Below, piece after piece: positions 57,399-64,000 of a stretch of 64,000 bases of DNA. The notes under the pieces were generated by a model, which saw only the letters and a list, made by a program, of their open reading frames with translations, was not told where the DNA came from and made no database searches. The stretch covers positions 48,564,079 through 48,628,078 of the forward strand of contig CM055313.2 of the NCBI GenBank assembly GCA_029255685.2, in the 5' to 3' direction. How positions within the stretch are numbered: position 1 is the first letter of the stretch; every line of letters begins with the position of its first letter. Origin of the DNA: Silene conica (lineage: Eukaryota; Streptophyta; Magnoliopsida; Caryophyllales; Caryophyllaceae). The position numbers and the translations under genes are program-made.

Positions 57399-58260
57399 TA
57401 CTCTTTTATGAATTCATGTAATAATTCATTTTCTCGTGTACTCTATTCAACCTTATTGTTATGATATATAATGTTTTGTTTCTCATGTGGAATTGTACGC
57501 CAATTTTGAACACCACAAAGTGAACTGATTAACATTACATCGTTTTGGTCCTTGATTACCCACTTGAGCTGATAACTCAGGTAATCATTTTGTGACGTTG
57601 GTTGATGGTGGGTTCAACGAGCCATAAGTCACGCGGCTGACTGACCAATCACAAAGGCGAGTTATACGGATATCTCGTAGGACACCCCGTGACAGCGTTA
57701 TGGAGTCCTAAATGTTTGATAACATTGGGTGCCAGGTCGTGGATAGGACCTCCATAGTGTTCCTTAGAGTCGAGTCTTTTGACCTTCAACTGTATCTTGA
57801 GATTAAGACAGATTTTGGGTAACTTTGGTTTCTTTCCCACGGTCACCGTAACAGGGGCTAAGAGGGTTTTTTCTGGGTTATTTCATGCTGGGCGATATCG
57901 GCAGGATTCGAGTTGAGGGAAATATCCAAACCCTTATCAGGATTTTATCATTTCTCAGGGCCACTCGAGGAGTAGTAACTGAAATGCATGGCCATGCTCG
58001 AATACGGATTCGTTTTATCAGTTAAGTTACTCTCTAGTCGGGGAAACCACTCTTGATACAGATCGCTTGTGAGATACGACCTTTGCGAATGCGGATTTGC
58101 AAATTGTCTTACATTGAGTGGGAGAAATTTTAAAAGGATATGAGAATCGGTTATCGCACCTACACTTCTACAGACAAGTGGGAGTTTGTTGGAGCTTGTG
58201 TCCTCCACATGTAGTGTGATAACGTCATTGCACATACCCTTGTACGGACAAGTGGGAGAT
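57399..58260 (+). other. E11 3' untranslated region and polypurine tract
   Basis: The region is colinear with E5 31888-32749, including the doubled purine tract. GGACAAGTGGGAGAT (58246-58260) abuts the 3' LTR. Confidence 0.85.
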
Positions 58261-59259
58261 TGTTGGGGCTGGTGTCCTTGACAATTAAGTACAATGACTT
58301 ATTAAATCTCTTTAAGGATCACAAGGGCATACTTCAGTATTATTACCAGTTGATCCACGTTTATCAATAACGGTTGGCTTGCTAGATAAGTTTGACGTTA
58401 TTGTCATACGGATGGCGGTGATCAACTGGTCCCTATACGTCACACCTATAGGACACGTTTGAGAGATGTGAAGGTATGAAAATACAGTCACATTTTGCCG
58501 GATACGACTAAACATTTAGTCAGAGGTATTGACTAATAAATTAGTCAATAAGATGTTGAGATTATTATTTAATACGGATTAAATAATTTTAGCTAATACG
58601 GATTACAAGATTAATTCGTAAATTAAATATAAACGGTTATATTTAATTAAATGTTGTATTCGCGTATTAATATAAACAGTTATATTAATTTGGGCAATTA
58701 TACAATATCGTATTTTATCAGACCGTTATTAATATATCGACTATATTAATATCTGATAACATGTTACGATTTATAATTATAAACCCGCGAATTATATTTA
58801 AGCAATTGGGTCGAATCACGCATTGGGATAAGGTAAGAGTGGAAAGCCCACTCCTACCCAAACCCTATTTCGGCCGAAACAAGAGGCTACATAAGGAGAG
58901 TCCTTCTCCTTATGTAGACTACTCTTGTTGCACTGTCATATAATCTCAAGGTAAAAATTAGGTTTTTGAGAGCATTCTTCTCCCAAAACCTCAGATCTCA
59001 CATCTAAAACTCAATAGCTCTCCCGATATTGCAAGGCAGTTGGAGAGAATTTCTAGCACACGCGGCCTCGTCTCAATCTAAGTCTTGGGTGCAAGTTATA
59101 GGAGGGAATTTGTGTTAATTCCTGTTCTTAGGCCTTTTGCGCGAGAACTAAAGGTTGTACTTCTTTTCTTATGCTTTTTAATCTTATGACGATATTCACG
59201 ACTGTAATTTTCATTATAATCCTGCAATTAAAGGGCGAATACGCGTTATATTCCCCACA
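58261..59259 (+). repeat. E11 3' LTR
   Basis: The LTR is 999 bp, TGTTGGGGCTGG ... TTCCCCACA. It is closer to the LTR start at 63883 (shared ACAATTAAGTACAATGACTT) than to the E5 LTRs, so it marks a separate subfamily. The hairpin at 58831-58856 is conserved. Confidence 0.9.
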
Positions 59260-60733
59260 CGGGAGTGATAACACATAAAAGAAAGGGAATTTGGAATTAT
59301 TTTTTTTTCATTCTGATGCTGTCAGGTGGTCGACCGACCTAATAAGGGGGTCGGTCGACCGACATTCTGTGCTTTTTGCCTTTGTTTTTTCGTTTTTTTC
59401 TTTTCTTTCTTTCTTTTTCTGAATCTTTCTGTTCTTTTTCTTTCTTTTCTTGCTTTCCTTCTTTCTTTTCTCCTTTTGCTCAAGATAGCATATGAACCAA
59501 GATGCCTCAAAAGTTAGACCAAAGACCACAAATACTAGTTTAGAAGGGTAGGCTAAGTATGGGATGTAGTTTTGGGGGAATAAAAAGGCAATTTTGGCTA
59601 TGTGAAGCTTATGGGTAAATACGAGAAAAGGGATCCCAAATGCACGTACCAAGACTCACAAGACGAGATATTAAAACAAGTATATAGCAATTCAAGTTCA
59701 TATTTATGCATATTGATGTAACATGTTCCAAGGGGAGTACTACTCACATCCTAGACAACTGGTTTAAAAATGAAACCAGGAATAAAGCTCTAAAACTCAG
59801 AATGTATAGTAGGTTGCCAAGGTATAAGTCAAGTCTCAAGATATACAGATAGTTTGACAAAAACTTGTAGATATGCAAAAGACTCTCATACTAAAACAAG
59901 TTGACAAGGCAATGTAAAGGCATAAACATGTAAGATAGCAAAAATCATCCTTGAAATACTCTCGTCCCGACTCGACCTATATGCTAAAATAAACGTGCAT
60001 TTTTTTGAATTTTTGAAATTTATTCATTTTTTTGTATTTTTCTTTGTATATAAAAGGAAAATAAAGAAAAGAACGATGCAATACAGAAATGCAGTAAACG
60101 TGTGACAGAATGTAATGCATGTGACACGAAACCATTCCCCAAACCAACCCGCACAATGTCCCCATTGTGTAATAGCTTAAGTAAAGGTTTCAGAAAATTA
60201 AAAGAAAGATGCAGGTAAATAAAAACTAAGGAAAAACTGGAAAGAACTCACTGGGTTATGAAGTGCGTGAAAAACCTCCCCAAACCAGCGTAAGCTGGGA
60301 GGTTTTGGTGGCCAGCAGTGCCACTCAAGTACCCAAGATATTTGCACGATTCCAAGGAAGAAACGAACAGACTGTGACAGATGGGCAGGTCGACCGACCC
60401 ATGTATTAGGTCGACCGACCTTCCTGCAGAATGCAGGAACTCCAGGAATGCAGGGACCAGGTCGGCCGACCCATATCTCTAGTCGGTCGACCCCTCTGCT
60501 GCACATCACCCTTCTTTTCTTCGGGAATGACTTGGTTAAATAACTTGGATTAACCAAGTCATTCTTCTTTAAATTTGAAAAATCATCATATACGCGCCCA
60601 ACAAATGCGCAAGATCCCAGAACCAAGTCTAAAAAATGTCTCAAAACAAAGCAACAAAAGCAAAAAAAATAAAAATAAAAATAAAAAAAGTCCAACAAAA
60701 AATTGAAATAAAATGCTTGACTAGTACTACGAC
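59260..60733 (-). other. E12 interior downstream of gag, non-coding
   Basis: Three palindrome modules and a homopyrimidine tract on the plus strand (about 59382-59480, purine-rich in the element's sense direction) lie here. Frames of 62-166 codons carry no recognised motif. Low-complexity translation (phenylalanine runs) argues against a gene. Confidence 0.65.
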
Positions 60734-62071
60734 TCAGCAGCAGGATACCCCAAAGTAGGGCACTTGGCTAAAAGAGGTTCTTTCAGCAGTATGGACCGCT
60801 ACTCTTGGCTTCCAGACAACATGCCTAGATGGAGGAAGGGTATCTGGTGTCGCGTAAGCTATGGCACGCTTCTTTACTTTGCCCGGCCTATCTTCTTCAG
60901 CAACTTGCTCCAATTTTGTCTCACTAGTATCACCAGGATCTCCTATGCCCTCTTTACCATGACCTGCAGCAACAGAAATAATAGGATGGTCCCCCAATTT
61001 TCTCTTAAGCTTAAGGCCCTTGACGATCTCCAAGATTTTTCCGAACTGATGTTCCAACTCTACTTTCTCCAAATGATCCGGATACGGGACCGCAATGCTT
61101 GTCGCAGAATCAGCAATCTTTGGTTCCTTTAACTTCAGAACCTCCGTCGAGGCATTGATAAGAGGAGAGTCAGGTAGCTCAGGAGGCGAACCCACAATCT
61201 GCTCAGGTAACGCGGTCGGTCGACCTGGTATATCGGTCGATCGACCAGGCGCTGTATTATCGAAATTTTTCTGTTTTACAGAAACTGATCTCACGTCAGG
61301 TGTCGAGGTCGGTCGACCTGATGTTGTGGTCGGTCGACCTTCTGACCTGTGCACGGGATCAATTTCTTTGTCCTGAACTGCGGCGGAATCATCCTTTGGG
61401 GTTGGTCCCTCATAAGCACGACAACTTCTAAGATTTATAGCATTTAATGTCTCCTCAATAATGTCCCAACCCTTATCATAAGCTACATTATGAAATCTAC
61501 CATTTGTAGCCGAATCAAGGATGGCTCTGTAGTCATCACACAAAGAGTTATAAAATTGGTTGCAGAGGTACCACTCCTCAAAGCCATGGTGAGGGGCAGA
61601 TCGAACCAACTTCTTAAAACGGGCCCATGCTTCATGAAGTTTCTCATCGGGTCCTGTCTGGAAATTTGAGATTTGAATTCTCAAAGCATTGGTTTTTGCT
61701 GGCGAAATGTACTGTTTGCGGAAAGCCAGTGCTAGAGATGTCCAATCTGTAACTCTAGCTGCTACCCTATCAAGGTAGCGAATCCATTGACGCGCGGAAT
61801 CCCTTAAGGAGAAACGAAACAACGTCTCTTTAACCTCATCTTGCGCCACTCCAGCCGGTACGGGTATGGAACAACAATAATCTGTAAATAGCTCCAGATG
61901 CTTCCAAGGGTCCTCATCTGGTAGGGCTGCAAACTGACTTTGCTCCACCAATTCGATATGGGAGAAATCAATTATAAAGGGGAGAGTAAATCCCTGGGGA
62001 AGGTGGTGTGCTGCTGGTTGAAGATTATCAGAAATAGTGGACATGATCGCAAAAGCACTGAGAGTACTCAA
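60734..62071 (-). CDS. E12 gag, Athila/Tat type, open frame of 445 codons
   Basis: This is a structural (capsid-like) gag protein of plant Ty3/gypsy elements. The frame starts MSTLSAFAIMSTISDN. It holds the conserved block LPDEDPWKHLELFTDYCCSI (residues about 50-70), DSARQWIRYLDRVAARVTDW (about 95-115) and CNQFYNSLCDDYRAIL (about 175-190). The C-terminal third is low-complexity and carries GRPT/GRST repeats (EGRPTTTSGRPTSTP; GRSTDIPGRPTALPE). These are encoded by two of the palindrome modules in frame. No zinc knuckle is visible. The frame is open throughout, but the element around it is incomplete. An ATG further in (MSTISDN) is an alternative start. Confidence 0.82.
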   Translation of the reverse strand: MSTLSAFAIMSTISDNLQPAAHHLPQGFTLPFIIDFSHIELVEQSQFAALPDEDPWKHLELFTDYCCSIPVPAGVAQDEVKETLFRFSLRDSARQWIRYLDRVAARVTDWTSLALAFRKQYISPAKTNALRIQISNFQTGPDEKLHEAWARFKKLVRSAPHHGFEEWYLCNQFYNSLCDDYRAILDSATNGRFHNVAYDKGWDIIEETLNAINLRSCRAYEGPTPKDDSAAVQDKEIDPVHRSEGRPTTTSGRPTSTPDVRSVSVKQKNFDNTAPGRSTDIPGRPTALPEQIVGSPPELPDSPLINASTEVLKLKEPKIADSATSIAVPYPDHLEKVELEHQFGKILEIVKGLKLKRKLGDHPIISVAAGHGKEGIGDPGDTSETKLEQVAEEDRPGKVKKRAIAYATPDTLPPSRHVVWKPRVAVHTAERTSFSQVPYFGVSCC

Positions 62072-62190
62072 GTCTTCCTCTCAAAAACCTGTCTTCTAAT
62101 ATGCAGAAAACATCACTAGAAGAAAAGGTAAGTAACGGCCTTAAAGACAAGAAAAATAAACTAAAAATCTACAAACAAAATTATACCGTC

Positions 62191-62208
62191 TCCCCACCAA
62201 CGGCGCCA
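62191..62208 (-). promoter_or_regulatory. E12 primer-binding site, Athila/Tat type
   Basis: The minus strand reads TGGCGCCGTTGGTGGGGA, differing from the E4 site in two of 18 bases. It lies five bases inside the LTR. Confidence 0.85.
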
Positions 62209-62213
62209 AAATT

Positions 62214-63856
62214 TGATACCCGTCGTTGTGGGTGTCAAAGATAAGATTTATAAACCAAACTAAAACTATAGATAGTGATAGTAAGGGTCGAACCACAGAG
62301 AGACAAGGTTAATTATGTTTGCTAATTTTTAATCTATTAAGTAATAATAAAAAGAGGGGTGTTTTGATTGGTTGTTACTAAATCTAAGAATAAGGTAAAA
62401 CAAGTAAATAAAGATGAGAATAAAATTAAAATAAAAGAGATGCTAGGATGTTTGGGTAATAAACAACTAAGATAATATAAATCCTAAGTCAACATGTATT
62501 GCACTTGCGTAAGGGGTGTAACATATCCTTTAGGTCTATGCTACCTAATAGCTCCTTTCGTCCTATGCTATTAGTTCCTTAGGTCTCACAATTATTGGGT
62601 GTCAACAATAAGGGTGATTCCTAAATTCTAGGTCACATACCTTTCAGTCTTGAGTAACCTAGCCGTCTTAAGGTGTAAACCAATGCCCTTCCCGTATCTC
62701 TCAATCTTGGGTAGGTCATTACTAACATCCTACAAGTCTCCTTTTGGTCTCATTGTAGGTTATTATAGTCTACAAATTAAAGCGAAACAGAATACATACG
62801 CGTGTCGGTCGACCGACCAGCTACCTCGGTCGGCCGACCTCCACCCTGCAACATGTCGATTCGGAATTTATACTACCTTCGAATATTTACTCCCTACATC
62901 CTAACATACGAAATTAGCTTCTCATAACTATTGAAACAATAATAAAAACAGGAATAAACATGGAAATTATAAAGAACATCAATCTAAACATGCAATAATA
63001 ATAAAGGCTTGGGATTCTAACTTAAACCGGATACTAATAATTCTAAAATAAGAACAATATTGAAACTGAAATTAAGAAAGGAATTACCGGAAACAATAGA
63101 TTAAGGAAGGAAAGAACCAACTTTATTGAGTATCCCGGAAAGATTGATGATTAAAATGAACAAAACTAAAGAAAAGTGTTTGATAATTATTGAAAGATTA
63201 AAACTAAAACTAGATTCTAACTCTATGATAGAAGACTTGATAGAAAACTTGATATATGACTGAATCTATAACCCTAATCCCGTAATTTAGCTTAAATAGG
63301 CGGAATTAAAGAGTTTCCTAATGACCTAAACACTTTAATGGGCTTCGCGGAAACTTTTGGGTCTGTGCTGAGGTCGGTCGACCCAATTAGTGGGTCGGTC
63401 GACCTGATGTCGGGACTGCAGCGCGCGTCGATCTTAAAACAGCTTCCATTTCTTCGTTACTCATCGTAATCAAGCGATTCTTGCGGCATTGGAAAGCTAA
63501 GAGGATAAGCTTTCACCTCCAACTGGAATCACTCCATTATAATATCTAGAAATTGAGATATAGCCATTTGAAACAGGCTGCAATATCGTGGATCGATTCT
63601 TTGCTATATGCACCTTTGCTTATGCTATCTTCAGGCCTTGAAATGTGCGCTAGGCTTGTTCTTTCGTGTCCTTAGCCATAAAAATCACTTGAGGACGGAT
63701 TTGGTTTAAAATCGCCCTTTTTCCGCATAATTCTGCAAAATAGCATAAAAATACGAAAGTAAACAAAAGTTGGGAAATAAAGGCTAAAATACCGTAAATG
63801 AGCTCTAAAATGCGTGTAAAAATAGATGTAAAACATCATAAAATAGACACGCATCA
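62214..63856 (-). repeat. E12 5' LTR
   Basis: The LTR is 1,643 bp, TGATGCGTGTCTATTTTATG at 63856 (minus) to GACGGGTATCA at 62214. It contains two palindrome modules, 62804-62849 and 63371-63414. Its ends are alike to E4. Confidence 0.85.
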
Positions 63857-63882
63857 TCTGGGTTAATCTGAGATGGGTTTGG

Positions 63883-64000
63883 TGTTGGGGCTGGTGTCCT
63901 TGACAATTAAGTACAATGACTTATTAAATCTCTTTAAAGATCACAAGGGCATACTTCAGTATTATTATCAGTTGATCCACGTTTATCAATAACGGTTGGC
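63883..64000 (+). repeat. Copia LTR start, cut by window edge
   Basis: TGTTGGGGCTGGTGTCCTTG and the next 98 bases match E11 58261-58378 with two differences by eye. It is either the 5' LTR of another copia element or a solo LTR. The 26 bases between E12 and this LTR (63857-63882) are unassigned. Confidence 0.88.

Larger units (their letters stand above)
53482..59259 (+). mobile_element. E11: Ty1/copia element, incomplete at its 5' side
   Basis: From left to right it has a gag-pol region, a 3' untranslated region, a polypurine tract and one 3' LTR (58261-59259). No forward 5' LTR, primer site or leader is next to it. The inverted LTR piece 53121-53481 lies there instead. The coding region is very close to E5 and is broken by only a few lesions, so it is the best-preserved copia pol here. 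The right flank CGGGA has no partner on the left, so this is not a simple insertion. Confidence 0.85.
59260..63856 (-). mobile_element. E12: Athila/Tat-like Ty3/gypsy element, partial
   Basis: On the minus strand the 5' LTR is 62214-63856, the primer site 62191-62208, gag 62071-60734, and interior runs to 59260, where the copia LTR begins. No pol motif or 3' LTR is seen, so the element is a fragment. Seven palindrome modules are scattered through it (59322-59372, 60387-60428, 60460-60502, 61212-61254, 61306-61347, 62804-62849, 63371-63414). Confidence 0.82.

Noticed and set aside
53121-59259. E11 as a complete copia element with its own 5' LTR
   Set aside because: The LTR on its left is inverted, has no primer site between it and gag, and the flanks show no matching target duplication.
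60198-60698. 166-codon minus-strand frame in E12 as a gene
   Set aside because: It starts with phenylalanine-rich low complexity, translates two palindrome modules, and has no family motif.

Overview
The window is repeat-packed nuclear DNA from a flowering plant, most likely a eudicot with a large genome. The signs are L1-type LINEs with the plant-specific DUF4283 + CCHC ORF1, Ty1/copia elements primed by initiator tRNA-Met, Athila/Tat-like Ty3/gypsy elements with a TGGCGCC... primer site, chromovirus-like LTRs starting TGTAACA/TGTAATA, and an AT-rich background. I see no host protein gene, tRNA or rRNA gene. Every recognisable coding stretch belongs to a transposable element. The species cannot be named from this sequence alone.

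Layout, left to right. 1-12606: a minus-strand non-autonomous copia-like element (E1) with nearly identical LTRs and no recognisable coding region. A plus-strand chromovirus-like element (E2, 4626-9400, target duplication AAATC) is nested in its leader. 12607-20536: an old minus-strand LINE (C), interrupted by a full-length plus-strand LINE (A, 13773-18395, 14-bp target duplication). 20537-~21550: part of a chromovirus-like LTR (E3). ~21553-36471: a minus-strand Athila/Tat-like gypsy element (E4) whose gag holds a full-length LINE (B, 22054-34804). LINE B's ORF1 in turn holds a two-LTR copia element (E5, 25733-33739). 36472-37931: a decayed repeat array and the 3' end of a minus-strand copia element (E6). 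37932-44425: chromovirus LTRs nested in one another (E7, E8, E9) and an integrase scrap. 44426-59259: an inverted copia LTR split by a gag-bearing chromovirus element (E10, 44504-53115, target duplication ATAAG), joined to the body and 3' LTR of a second copia element (E11). 59260-63856: a second Athila/Tat-like element (E12) with an open gag frame. 63883-64000: the start of another copia LTR.

The window reads as a stack of insertions. The order can be read from five target-site duplications: E2 in E1, A in C, B in E4, E8 in E7, and E10 in a copia LTR. E5 in B is supported too, by a 5-bp duplication with one mismatch. LINE lesions are mostly G-to-A or C-to-T changes at CHG or CG sites, as expected for methylated, silenced DNA.

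Two structural signals are not explained by ordinary annotation. First, the chromovirus LTRs (E7, E8, E10, and a decayed array at 36530-36785) carry arrays of stem-loop modules. The 24-28-nt loop is conserved, while the arms differ from unit to unit and change together so that pairing is kept. Second, a module of two SalI-centred palindromes about 10 bp apart (GGTCGGTCGACC type) followed by a YYCTG-like tail recurs 12 times across otherwise unrelated elements: a copia leader, Athila/Tat-like LTRs, and in frame inside an Athila/Tat-like gag.
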